This document shows positions 25,741 through 33,422 of a DNA stretch of 64,000 nt, in pieces. The DNA lies in NCBI RefSeq assembly GCF_019049285.1, contig NZ_JAGMUL010000024.1, positions 29,226-93,225 on the forward strand, written 5' to 3'. Position 1 is the stretch's first letter, and each line of letters opens with the position of its first letter. The notes under the pieces are model-generated. The model was not told the origin of the DNA. It saw only the letters and a list, made by a program, of their open reading frames with translations, and searched no databases. The stretch comes from Streptomyces sp. AC550_RSS872 (GTDB lineage: Bacteria > Actinomycetota > Actinomycetes > Streptomycetales > Streptomycetaceae). A program made the position numbers and the translations under genes.

Positions 25741-27318
25741 GTGAGCACCGAGAACGAGGGCGCCGCGGTACCCCCGGCGCCGTCCGCACCCCCCGTGCCG
25801 GTGGACGCTCCTGCTGCTCCGGCGCCCCAGCAGCCCCCCGCTCCCGAGGGCGGTGCCGCCCCGACCACCCCGCTGCCGCCGGTGCCGAGCGACACCCCGG
25901 CGAGCTCGAACGGCACCCAGCCGTACGCCGCAGAGCCGCACGCGCCCGAGGTGCCCGCCAACGGGCCGCAGCCGACTCCCGCCGCGGCCGCCTCGCACGG
26001 AGCTCAGCCGACCGGCCCGACCGGTCCGCAGGGCTCGGCCCCCGACGCCTCCTGGCCGCCCCCGCCGCCGCCCGGCACTCCGCCGTACGCCGACGCCGGT
26101 GCCCCTGCGGGTGCCGGTGCCGGTATGGGCGCCGCCGGTATGGGCGGAGCCGGTGCGGGCTCCGGCTGGGGCGCGACGTATCAGCAGCCGGCGCCGAAGT
26201 CCGGCCGCGGGCGCGGTGGCCTGCTGGCCGCGGTGCTCATTGCCGCGCTGGTCGCGGGCGGCCTGGGCGGCGGCCTCGGCTACACGCTGGCCAGGAACGA
26301 CGACAACACCTCCTCGACGACCGTCTCCGCCTCCGACAGCGGTGGCTCGCTGAAGCGCGACCCGGGAACGGTCGCCGGCGTGGCTTCCACGGCGCTGCCG
26401 AGCACCGTCACCATCCAGGCCGAGAGCAGCGCGGGCGAGGGCGGGACAGGCACGGGCTTCGTCTTCGACAGGGAGGGCCACATCCTCACCAACAACCACG
26501 TGGTGGCCGACGCGGTCGACGGCGGCAAGCTCACGGCGACCTTCCCGAGCGGCAAGAAGTACGACGCGGAGGTCGTCGGCCATGCGCAGGGCTACGACGT
26601 CGCGGTCATCAAGCTCAAGGGCGCCCCGCCGAACCTCAAGCCCCTGACGCTCGGCAACTCCGACAAGGTGGCGGTCGGCGACTCGACCATCGCGATCGGC
26701 GCCCCGTTCGGCCTCTCCAACACGGTCACCACGGGCATCATCAGCGCCAAGAACCGCCCGGTCGCCTCCAGCGACGGCACCAGCAGCAACGCGTCCTACA
26801 TGAGCGCCCTCCAGACCGACGCCTCGATCAACCCCGGCAACTCCGGCGGCCCGCTGCTGGACGCCCAGGGCAATGTGATCGGCATCAACTCCGCGATCCA
26901 GTCCGCCGCCAACGGCCTGGGCGGCACCAGCCAGTCCGGCTCGATCGGCCTCGGCTTCGCCATCCCGGTCAACCAGGCCAAGTACGTCGCCCAGCAGTTG
27001 ATCAAGACCGGTAAGCCGGTCTACGCCAAGATCGGTGCCTCCGTCTCCACGGGGGACACCACCGACGGCGCCAAGATCATCGACCAGAACACCGGCGGCT
27101 CGGACGCGATCGAGGCGGGCGGCCCCGCCGACAAGGCCGGCCTCAAGCCCGGTGACGTCATCACCAAGCTGGACGACACGGTGATCGACTCCGGCCCCAC
27201 TCTGATCGGCGAGATCTGGACCCACCAGCCCGGCGACAAGGTCACGATCACCTACGAACGGGGCGGCCAGACCCACACCGTCGACGTCACCCTGGGCTCC
27301 CGCACGGGCGACAGCTGA
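25741..27318 (+). CDS. membrane-anchored HtrA/DegP-type serine protease with PDZ domain
   Basis: A 525-residue protein. The N-terminal 150 residues are cytosolic and rich in Pro, Ala and Gly. One transmembrane helix (GLLAAVLIAALVAGGLGGGL) near 163 is followed by an extracytoplasmic trypsin-like domain. The catalytic triad is His in TNNHVVADA, Asp in GYDVAVIKL and Ser in NPGNSGGPL. A PDZ domain (about 415-515) contains GPADKAGLKPGDVITKLD. It is expected to act in envelope protein quality control. Start GTG 25741 has a strong GAGGAG site. Confidence 0.95.
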   Translation: MSTENEGAAVPPAPSAPPVPVDAPAAPAPQQPPAPEGGAAPTTPLPPVPSDTPASSNGTQPYAAEPHAPEVPANGPQPTPAAAASHGAQPTGPTGPQGSAPDASWPPPPPPGTPPYADAGAPAGAGAGMGAAGMGGAGAGSGWGATYQQPAPKSGRGRGGLLAAVLIAALVAGGLGGGLGYTLARNDDNTSSTTVSASDSGGSLKRDPGTVAGVASTALPSTVTIQAESSAGEGGTGTGFVFDREGHILTNNHVVADAVDGGKLTATFPSGKKYDAEVVGHAQGYDVAVIKLKGAPPNLKPLTLGNSDKVAVGDSTIAIGAPFGLSNTVTTGIISAKNRPVASSDGTSSNASYMSALQTDASINPGNSGGPLLDAQGNVIGINSAIQSAANGLGGTSQSGSIGLGFAIPVNQAKYVAQQLIKTGKPVYAKIGASVSTGDTTDGAKIIDQNTGGSDAIEAGGPADKAGLKPGDVITKLDDTVIDSGPTLIGEIWTHQPGDKVTITYERGGQTHTVDVTLGSRTGDS

Positions 27319-27433
27319 CCCGACCGCCACGCGCGCGCGTAGGGCCCGGCTTCGACAAGAGGGGATCACCATCCCGCGCAGCGGGCGGGGCCGGTAGTCT
27401 GTACGCGCTCCCGCCCCTGGTGGGCCGGGGCGA

Positions 27434-27520
27434 GGTGGGTTGCCCGAGCGGCCTAAGGGAACGGTCTTGAAAACCGTCGTGGCAGCGATGTCACCGTGGG
27501 TTCAAATCCCACACCCACCG
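27434..27520 (+). tRNA. tRNA-Ser (anticodon TGA), AICE integration site
   Basis: An 87-base class II tRNA. The acceptor is GGTGGGT/ACCCACC with discriminator G, the anticodon loop is CTTGAAA, the variable arm is GTGGC-AGCGAT-GTCAC, and the T arm is GTGGG-TTCAAAT-CCCAC. CCA is not encoded. Its 3' part is supplied by the integrated element; a second copy of that part lies at 42951-43010. Confidence 0.95.
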
Positions 27521-27523
27521 CGC
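27462..27523 (+). repeat. attL
   Basis: The first block 27462-27483 matches 42951-42972 (22 bases), and the second block 27490-27523 matches 42977-43010 (34 bases). Between them the two copies differ by two single-base insertions in the variable-arm loop. Crossover must lie within one of the two blocks. Confidence 0.88.
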
Positions 27524-27547
27524 AGGTCAGCGTAGGTGCTGGTCAGG

Positions 27548-27576
27548 AGGGGTGCTCCCGTCGACGGAGCACCCCT
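27548..27576. terminator. hairpin between tRNA-Ser and int
   Basis: AGGGGTGCTCC (27548-27558) and GGAGCACCCCT (27566-27576) form a perfect 11-bp stem followed by TTCG. It is placed to end both tRNA and int transcription, and it is element DNA. Confidence 0.7.
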
Positions 27577-27632
27577 TTCGCGTTCGGGTTGTCTCACCCT
27601 TTCTCGCCCGTATCCCAGCTTTGACCAGTGCG

Positions 27633-27652
27633 TATGGGCCATCTGTGGGCCA
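27633..27652 (+). promoter_or_regulatory. putative integrase arm-type site, attL side
   Basis: TATGGGCCATCTGTGGGCCA contains two TGGGCCA heptamers 11 bases apart (starts 27635 and 27646). The same arrangement recurs at 42861-42880 near attR. Position and symmetry suggest integrase arm-binding sites. Confidence 0.6.
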
Positions 27653-27655
27653 GGA

Positions 27656-29071
27656 TCAGGGCTGATCCTCCTCGTCTAGCACCCGGGCAATCAGGTTGTT
27701 CGAGTGCTGCTGACCACCCTTGAGGATCTTGGCGTAGAAGCGGTACAGCACGGCAATGCTGTGGCCTGCTCGCGCCGCGACCTCCGCAGGGTCCACACCC
27801 GACTTGATCCAAAGGGAAACACCCGCGTGACGCAGGGAGTACGGCACATCCGCGAGCTTGGATTCCACCTCACCGGGCGAGAGCACCACCTTCCGCGCGC
27901 ACTCCCAGACACCGCAGTACTCTGTGGACGGTACCCGCCCTCCCCGTGCTGCCCGGAACAGTCGTCCGTCGTCGGCGGTGCCATATCGGGCAATGTGCTC
28001 TCGGAGCAGATGCACGAGCACGGGCGGGATAGGCACAGTCCGCGTCGCGCCGCGCTTTCTGCGCTTTAGCCCACGCTTTTCGTACGACGTGCCCTCGTCT
28101 GTCCAACCGCCTCCGACCTCCGGGCGGCTCTCCCCGAGCAGTAGCTCACCCCACTCCTTCACGGCCTCCGGCGAGCTGGGCGGCAAAGTGCAGTCCGACT
28201 CCTTGAGCGCGACGATTTCGCCGGGGCGCATGGCCGCGTAGTAGAGGCATCCGAAGAACGCGTGCAGGTGCTCGCCGCGTGGTCCAGAGTCACGGACGGC
28301 CCCGAGCAGGGCGCGAGCCACAGCGGGTCCTGGGACGTACCGAAAGTCAATCTCGTCGTCGCTCTCGGGGGGCGTCCAGTCCACGCGGTGCAGAGGGTTC
28401 GCCGTGAGGAGTCCCTTCTCCTCGACCGTGTAGCGCAGCAGGTTGCTCAGCACCATGCGCTTGCGACGGACGGTGTTTTCCGCCGCCTTGCTTCCGTCCA
28501 GCCGAAGCGAAAGCGCCTCAAGGGCCGGACGCAGTAGCGCGGGATCCTCCAAGGCTTTGACCTTGATGGAATGGGCGGCGATCCACTCCAGGGCCGTGCG
28601 AATGTCGGCGGGCGGCTCTTCAACAACGTGACGCGACACCCAGGTTCCTTCGGGGTCGCGCACAGCCCGAAACGCCCACTGGTACAGGGCGGCACGCAGC
28701 ACCGCGGCGCGGGGCGCTCCTCGCCTAGTCGTCACGAGCGTGGGGGTCACGACGGCGAGCGATTCCGCAATGCTCGCCCGGTGTTTGGCCGCGGCTCGGG
28801 GCCACTTCATGAGTGCGTACTCCGTGACGTGCTCGTACCAGGAAGGGGAGTTGCGGGCGATCAACTCGCCTTCGGGAAGGCCCGTTTCCTCGTCGAATTG
28901 CTGGCGGTCACGCAGAGCGGCCATCAACTGTGACTGGCGCCCCTCCGCTTGCGTCTTGAGCTTGAAACTCCGTGAGTGGGCCTGCTCGCCCACCCGCCAC
29001 CGCAGCTCCCATGGCTTCGGGCGGCCGGCACGCTTGCGGATGGACCAGAAATCGACGTCGTACGTGAGCAT
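27656..29071 (-). CDS. int: tyrosine site-specific integrase
   Basis: A 471-residue tyrosine recombinase that inserts and excises the element at tRNA-Ser. The N-terminal part (1-190) is a DNA-binding region, a core-binding SAM-like domain is at about 190-260, and the catalytic domain covers about 270-460. Catalytic residues are Arg in AAMRPGEIVAL, the box SLRHAGVS (Arg, His, with Tyr replacing the usual first His as in many actinobacterial integrases), His in RAGHSIAVL and the nucleophile Tyr in RFYAKIL. A GGAGA site precedes ATG 29071. Confidence 0.93.
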   Translation of the reverse strand: MLTYDVDFWSIRKRAGRPKPWELRWRVGEQAHSRSFKLKTQAEGRQSQLMAALRDRQQFDEETGLPEGELIARNSPSWYEHVTEYALMKWPRAAAKHRASIAESLAVVTPTLVTTRRGAPRAAVLRAALYQWAFRAVRDPEGTWVSRHVVEEPPADIRTALEWIAAHSIKVKALEDPALLRPALEALSLRLDGSKAAENTVRRKRMVLSNLLRYTVEEKGLLTANPLHRVDWTPPESDDEIDFRYVPGPAVARALLGAVRDSGPRGEHLHAFFGCLYYAAMRPGEIVALKESDCTLPPSSPEAVKEWGELLLGESRPEVGGGWTDEGTSYEKRGLKRRKRGATRTVPIPPVLVHLLREHIARYGTADDGRLFRAARGGRVPSTEYCGVWECARKVVLSPGEVESKLADVPYSLRHAGVSLWIKSGVDPAEVAARAGHSIAVLYRFYAKILKGGQQHSNNLIARVLDEEDQP

Positions 29072-29090
29072 GTCTCTCCAAGCAGAAGGA

Positions 29091-29115
29091 GGGGCCCGCG
29101 CTGAGCGCGGGCCCC
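29091..29115. terminator. 11-bp hairpin between xis and int
   Basis: GGGGCCCGCGC (29091-29101) and GCGCGGGCCCC (29105-29115) with a 3-base loop lie in the 61-base gap between xis and int. This could attenuate read-through from the rep-xis transcript into int. Confidence 0.6.
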
Positions 29116-29132
29116 AGTTGAAGCGATCGGAT

Positions 29133-29321
29133 TTACGCGGCGCGTTGCCCGCAGCGCTCCCACCAGGCGTCGAGGTCGGCGCGGTTGACCCGGACCTGAC
29201 CGTTGGGGAGCTTGTGGATGCGGGGGGCTTGGCCGCGGGCTCGCATGCGGTAGAACGCCGCGCGGCTCATCTTGATCTCTGAGAGGACTTCAGCGAGCTT
29301 GAGCTTCTCGGGGCGGGACAT
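29133..29321 (-). CDS. xis: excisionase / HTH DNA-binding protein
   Basis: A 62-residue MerR/Xis-type winged HTH protein (LAEVLSEIKMSRAAFYRMRARG then the wing RIHKLPNGQVRVNRADLDAWW). ATG 29321 has a GAGGAG site; the longer frame to 29390 is not used. It should bend att DNA and direct the integrase to excision. It lies between rep and int as in pSAM2. Confidence 0.88.
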   Translation of the reverse strand: MSRPEKLKLAEVLSEIKMSRAAFYRMRARGQAPRIHKLPNGQVRVNRADLDAWWERCGQRAA

Positions 29322-29375
29322 GGCACTCCTCAGCGCGGTGGGTGACGCGGTGATGGGGTTCTGAACACATTGCGC

Positions 29376-29441
29376 TGAGTCGCGACTCATCGCGACTCAG
29401 CGCCGCTTGAGGGGGCTTGAGCCGCGATGAGTCACGACTCA
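29376..29441. promoter_or_regulatory. paired palindromes TGAGTC-N2-GACTCA near the xis start
   Basis: TGAGTCGCGACTCA (29376-29389, perfect) and TGAGTCACGACTCA (29428-29441) are 52 bases apart, about five helical turns, with an extra GACTCA half-site at 29394-29399. The second overlaps the 3' end of rep. They look like operator or replication-origin sites. No element protein can be assigned to them from sequence alone. Confidence 0.5.
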
Positions 29442-30856
29442 GGCTGATGTGGATCGGACGGGATGAGACCGATGCCGTTGTAGGTGGCCACCTGCCGGCC
29501 GTACTCATCCCGGGGGCGGGCGCGGTTGAGCTGGGGGACGACGGACAGCAGGTTGCGGCCGAAGACCTGCTTGGTTCCGGCCTTGACGTTGTTGTCCTCG
29601 GCCCAGTCCCGCCAGACGGACCACAGGGTGTCCACGGGCACGCTGCACGTGGCCCCGGTGGTGCAGCGTTCGCGGACGAACGCGCTGGTCGGGGAGGACG
29701 TGTCCTGCATGGTGGTGACCGCTTCGCGGCTGGAGGGCGGCTCCGTGATCCGCCCCTTGGCCTCCAGACGGGCCAGGCCGTCGAGGGCCCAGTTGAGGAT
29801 GCCGGGCATCTCTGCGACGAGCTTGTCGAAGAGGGCGGGGTCTTCCTTGCCCAGCCACGAGACCGTGGTGTTGAGCACGATGAAGCGGCGGGCGATGACG
29901 CCGGAGGAGTCGCCGAAGTGCGGGAGTTCGTTGGACAGGATGACCAGCCGGGTCGGTAGTTTTCCCGTCCAGACCTCGCGGTACTTGCGGTCGATGTCGA
30001 TGGTGTCTTCACCTGAGATGGTCAGCAGGCGTTCGACGACTTGGCTGTTGTCGTTGCCGGACAGCCGGGCATCGGAGATGACCGCCAGGGGCTTGCCGAT
30101 CAGGGTGGACAGGCCGAAGTTCGTCCCCATGCCTGCGAGGGTGGGTCCTGCCAGGTTCTCCTTGCCGACCAGCTCTTTGAGCACACGGGCGATGGTGCCT
30201 TTGCCCGAGCGGGACGGGCCGACCATGAGCAGGATCTTCTGCTGGTCGGTCCGACCGGACAGCACGTAGCCGAACCACTCCTGAAGAGCCGCGATGGCGT
30301 CCGGATCGTTGGGCCAGATCTGCGACAGGAAGTGCTGCCACGTCGGCGCGGTCGCGGTGGGGTCGTAGGCGAAGGGGACGGAGACCAGGTTGAAGAACCC
30401 GGGCCCGTGCGACAGCAGGGCGCGGTCCCGGATCCGCAGCAACCCGTTCTGGCACGCCACGATCAGGCCGCCGTCATGCTCGCCGTCGCCGTCCTGGTCG
30501 ATCCAGGCGGGGGCGTCGGTGTCTGTGGGCAGCAGGATGATGGACCCGAGGGCGTCAAGCAGGTTGCTGATCTTCGGCTTGGTGGGTGCCCAGTCGCGTT
30601 CCTCGGGCTGTCCGTCCTTGCCAGGGGCGAGGTAGACGGTGTGCTCAAGACGCTCGTACATGGCCTTTCGCACCTGGGCTTCATCCAGCTCGCGCCAGCA
30701 CGTTCCCGTCCAGCGCATCCACGAGCCGCGCCAACGCCGGTAGGCCAGGCGCCCGTCATCGGTCTGCCAGTCAGGCAGCAGGCGCCGGGCGACGGCCAGG
30801 GGGTTGGACGGCGGCGGCAGTTCCTCGCTGGCGGGGGGAACGGTGAGGTCGGTCAT
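29432..30856 (-). CDS. P4-type primase/helicase replication protein
   Basis: A 474-residue phage/plasmid primase-like protein. A D5-type N-terminal domain covers about 60-190, and an SF3-type helicase ATPase has Walker A GPSRSGKGT near 220 and VILSNELPHFGDSSG as the sensor region near 310. The C-terminal 100 residues form the helical domain usual for D5/P4 proteins. It would replicate the excised circle together with the prim-pol encoded just upstream. ATG 30856 overlaps the upstream stop (ATGA). Confidence 0.88.
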   Translation of the reverse strand: MTDLTVPPASEELPPPSNPLAVARRLLPDWQTDDGRLAYRRWRGSWMRWTGTCWRELDEAQVRKAMYERLEHTVYLAPGKDGQPEERDWAPTKPKISNLLDALGSIILLPTDTDAPAWIDQDGDGEHDGGLIVACQNGLLRIRDRALLSHGPGFFNLVSVPFAYDPTATAPTWQHFLSQIWPNDPDAIAALQEWFGYVLSGRTDQQKILLMVGPSRSGKGTIARVLKELVGKENLAGPTLAGMGTNFGLSTLIGKPLAVISDARLSGNDNSQVVERLLTISGEDTIDIDRKYREVWTGKLPTRLVILSNELPHFGDSSGVIARRFIVLNTTVSWLGKEDPALFDKLVAEMPGILNWALDGLARLEAKGRITEPPSSREAVTTMQDTSSPTSAFVRERCTTGATCSVPVDTLWSVWRDWAEDNNVKAGTKQVFGRNLLSVVPQLNRARPRDEYGRQVATYNGIGLIPSDPHQPES

Positions 30857-31206
30857 GCCGCGTACCTCCCTTCCTGCGGGGTGCGGAGCGGGCAGTTTTC
30901 ACGGTGGGCGGTGTGGTCGGCGATCAGGGCGAGCACCCGCTTGTTGCCGAATGCGCGACGGTCCCTGCCGCACAGGCACTTCGAGACGGCGGTTGGGGTG
31001 ACGCCGCGGCCGGGCGCGCTGATGTGCAGCCACGCGATGGGGCGGCGCCCGTCGTCACCGTGCGGGTCAGTACCAAGAGCAGTTCGGACGCCTTCGGCGA
31101 CGCCCTTCGGGTCGCCCACGGCAGGTGCGGGCGGGGCGAGTTCGGCGACCTGCCCTCCGCTGGCGAGCGGTTGGCCTTCCAAGGGGGAGTAGCGGGGGGC
31201 ATTCAT
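30853..31206 (-). CDS. hypothetical AICE protein
   Basis: A 117-residue protein between prim-pol and Rep, coupled to both by ATGA overlaps. The C-terminal half holds a possible metal site (KCLCGRDRR ... HTAHRENCPLR). The N-terminal half is Pro/Gly-rich. It is probably a replication accessory, by position only. Confidence 0.65.
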   Translation of the reverse strand: MNAPRYSPLEGQPLASGGQVAELAPPAPAVGDPKGVAEGVRTALGTDPHGDDGRRPIAWLHISAPGRGVTPTAVSKCLCGRDRRAFGNKRVLALIADHTAHRENCPLRTPQEGRYAA

Positions 31207-32111
31207 GCCGCCTCCCGGGGTCGGGCCTTGCGGATGGAACTATCCAGGGCGCTGCGGATCGTGGCGCGGCACTCGGCAGCGGTGAGTCCCCGCTCCTCTC
31301 CCGCCCCTTGGAAGGCCTCTTCCACCACGTGCCGGGGGATGTCGCCCCACGCGACGAAGCGCCCCACCTTGAAGGCGCACCGGTTGAGCGTGGTGTTGCG
31401 CTGCTTGTCCGGCGCGGCGGACACGACGGCGCATTCGGCTTCCAGGGCGGACAGGGCCACGCGACTACCATCGACCGCAGGGAGCCTCAGCGGACCCGTA
31501 GAGCGCACGGGGGCGGGTTTCAGGATGGTTTGTAGCCATTCAGGCAGAGGGGCCGCCACAGAGCCGCTCACGGCTTCGTACGTTCCGGTGTCGGTGATGC
31601 TGCCCGCCGCGACGACGTAGCCGCCCCATGCGCGGGTGTCGACCAACTCCCCGATGGTTCCTGCCGTGTTGTTCAGCCGAAGACCGTCGGGGGCCTTGAA
31701 GTACAGGTGCTCGCCACCGCTCGCGGTCCGCACCCGGTAGGTGTCGGGGACGGGGTGTCCGGCGCGCTCGCAGAGCGCCCTGAAGGTTGCCGCGCCGCTA
31801 GGCGCGTCCGAACTGCCCTTGCTGCTCTTGCGCTTGGGCATGTCGAGGTCGACCACGAGCAGGTTCGAGGGGCCGGTGGCGATGCCGATGTTGTACGGCG
31901 TGTGCCACCACGTGGTGCGGATGCGCTCGGGATCCCGGGTGGCGCGCTGTTCCCACTTCAGGTGCCCGCTCGCGCAGTCGCCGGTGTAGGTGCAGGAAGC
32001 TTCGCCGTGCAGGGCGGGCCGCTTGTCGCCGGGGCGGAGCGGGAAGACGTACCAGCCGCGTTCGGCCGCTTCCAGGGCGGCGCGCATCAGGGCCTCGTTC
32101 TGCTGCCTCAT
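31203..32111 (-). CDS. bifunctional DNA primase/polymerase (prim-pol)
   Basis: A 302-residue protein with an N-terminal prim-pol domain. Key strands are AAERGWYVFPLRPGDKRPAL, the metal-binding DLD in LLVVDLDMPKR, and the SGGEHLYF motif followed by GYVVAAGSITDTG. The C-terminal 80 residues form the helical domain common in AICE prim-pols (NTTLNRCAFKVGRFVAWG). The start is ATG 32111 (ATGA overlap), not the in-frame site at 32135. It should prime and extend element DNA with the P4-type Rep. Confidence 0.9.
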   Translation of the reverse strand: MRQQNEALMRAALEAAERGWYVFPLRPGDKRPALHGEASCTYTGDCASGHLKWEQRATRDPERIRTTWWHTPYNIGIATGPSNLLVVDLDMPKRKSSKGSSDAPSGAATFRALCERAGHPVPDTYRVRTASGGEHLYFKAPDGLRLNNTAGTIGELVDTRAWGGYVVAAGSITDTGTYEAVSGSVAAPLPEWLQTILKPAPVRSTGPLRLPAVDGSRVALSALEAECAVVSAAPDKQRNTTLNRCAFKVGRFVAWGDIPRHVVEEAFQGAGEERGLTAAECRATIRSALDSSIRKARPREAA

Positions 32112-32446
32112 GCTGCTGCGCTCCCGTCTGCCCACAGGCTGAGGAGGCGGTGGCTGTAGCCGTCGATGGCGGTGTTGAAGGCGTCCCGGTCACCGGAGTC
32201 CAGCGCGTGCAGGAGGGCGGCGGTCTCAGGGGTGGGTCCGGGGTCGGGGATGCCGTCGAGGTCGCGGGCGAGGGTGTGGAGCAGGGCGCGGGTCAGGTGC
32301 GGGTTCAGGGCCATGCGGTGCTCGATCAGGGTGAGCGGCGGGCCCACGGTGAGCAGGACCAGGACGGTGCTGCCGTCGGGGCGGGGCTCGGTGCGGACCA
32401 CGGTCACGCGTTCCGGGTCTCGCGGCTTGTCCGTGTGGTCGGTCAT
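32108..32446 (-). CDS. hypothetical AICE protein
   Basis: A 112-residue soluble protein (TVVRTEPRPDGSTVLVLLTVG, then helical LTRALLHTLARDLDGIPD). Its stop is coupled to the prim-pol start. No recognised domain. Confidence 0.7.
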   Translation of the reverse strand: MTDHTDKPRDPERVTVVRTEPRPDGSTVLVLLTVGPPLTLIEHRMALNPHLTRALLHTLARDLDGIPDPGPTPETAALLHALDSGDRDAFNTAIDGYSHRLLSLWADGSAAA

Positions 32447-32533
32447 GCTGGAGGTCTCCAGTTCCTTGGTCGGTTCTGGTTGGCAAGGGCGGCCCCGTTC
32501 TTTGGCGAGATGCGGGGGCCGCCCTTGGCGCAG

Positions 32534-32719
32534 CTAGAGGCTGGTGTCTTCGTTGAGTAGGGCGGCGGGGTCGGGGTGGAACGCCTTGGTGTAGAGGCGG
32601 ACGCGGTATCCGTCACGGGCGGTCCGACGCTCGATGGGGTCGCACTCGAACGCGGTGGTCAGGGCGTGCACGATCTCGGGTTCGTCGGCGGGGTCGCAGG
32701 TGATGCGGATGTCGAACAC
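32534..32719 (-). CDS. small hypothetical AICE protein
   Basis: A 61-residue protein from GTG 32719 with an AAGGAGA site. The sequence FDIRITCDPADEPEIVHALTT suggests a small ferredoxin-like alpha/beta fold. Function unknown. Confidence 0.65.
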   Translation of the reverse strand: MFDIRITCDPADEPEIVHALTTAFECDPIERRTARDGYRVRLYTKAFHPDPAALLNEDTSL

Positions 32720-32738
32720 GGGTCTCCTTGGCGGTCGG

Positions 32739-33218
32739 TCAGTGCTGGTTGTTGGTCTTGGCCCACACGCCACGGGTGGTGGTGTGGGTGTGGTGCTGTT
32801 CCTGGTGGACGGGCCCGGTGTAGTGCTGGTGGATCTCGGGGGCGGGCTTGGCGCGCTTGACCAGTCGGGCGAGGGCGAGCACGAGGGCGGTGGGGGCGCC
32901 GAAGACGAGTCCGCACACGACCGGGTCGGCGTACTGGGATGCGTACATGAGCAGTGCTGCGGTGCCGCCGACCATGGCGGTGGTGGTGCCGCCGGCGAGC
33001 ATGAGCACGCTGGCGTCGGTGGCGCCCTGGCTCATCGGGGGCCGTCCGGGCTGTGCGACGGGCGGGGTGTCGCCTCGGACGGGCACGGGGGTGTCGTCGC
33101 GGTAGGCGGTGGGTGTTTCCCGGGCCGGTCGGTAGGCGTCGGCGATGATCCGCCGGGCCTCGGTCTCGGCCTCAGCCTCGGTCAGCCTGTCGGGCTGGGC
33201 GGTGTGCTCGGGGTACAT
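32739..33218 (-). CDS. small membrane protein, possible spread (Spd) protein
   Basis: A 159-residue protein with two adjacent transmembrane helices (VLMLAGGTTTAMVGGTAALL and VVCGLVFGAPTALVLALA) and a C-terminal His-rich tail (QEQHHTHTTTRGVWAK). The N-terminal 75 residues are acidic and soluble. It follows traB in the transfer operon. Small hydrophobic proteins in this position usually belong to the Spd group, which helps spread the element along the recipient mycelium. ATG 33218 has a GGAAGG site. Confidence 0.7.
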   Translation of the reverse strand: MYPEHTAQPDRLTEAEAETEARRIIADAYRPARETPTAYRDDTPVPVRGDTPPVAQPGRPPMSQGATDASVLMLAGGTTTAMVGGTAALLMYASQYADPVVCGLVFGAPTALVLALARLVKRAKPAPEIHQHYTGPVHQEQHHTHTTTRGVWAKTNNQH

Positions 33219-33243
33219 GCGGAATCCCTTCCGGTGCTGGGTT

Positions 33244-33421
33244 GGGGAGGCGGAGGCACCCCCTTGGAGGGGCGCTGTGGAGGGGGTTTCGGGGGTCTGA
33301 CCTGGGGTGCCTCCCCGCCTCCCCGAAGCGGTGTTTTCGCTGATCAACGCGGGGGATGCGGGTCGGGGAGGCGGTTGGGGAGTTCTCCCCGCCTCCCCGG
33401 GCCGGGCGGCTCTGCCTCCCC
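33244..33421. repeat. six copies of GCCTCCCC/GGGGAGGC beside traB (candidate clt)
   Basis: Octamers lie at 33244-33251(-), 33309-33316(+), 33317-33324(+), 33365-33372(-), 33391-33398(+) and 33414-33421(+). Two of them form an 11-bp inverted repeat (33364-33374/33389-33399). TraB proteins of Streptomyces plasmids recognise clustered 8-bp repeats (TRS) in the clt locus near tra. Position and repeat length fit, but the sequence is different from the published pSVH1-type TRS. Confidence 0.55.
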
Positions 33422-33422
33422 G

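Noticed and set aside
25471..27372. 633-codon minus-strand frame opposite the HtrA-like gene
   Set aside because: Antisense to an intact protease with catalytic triad and PDZ domain; low-complexity translation.
33244..33421. CRISPR array
   Set aside because: Repeats are only 8 bases, in both orientations, with uneven spacing; no cas genes in the window.
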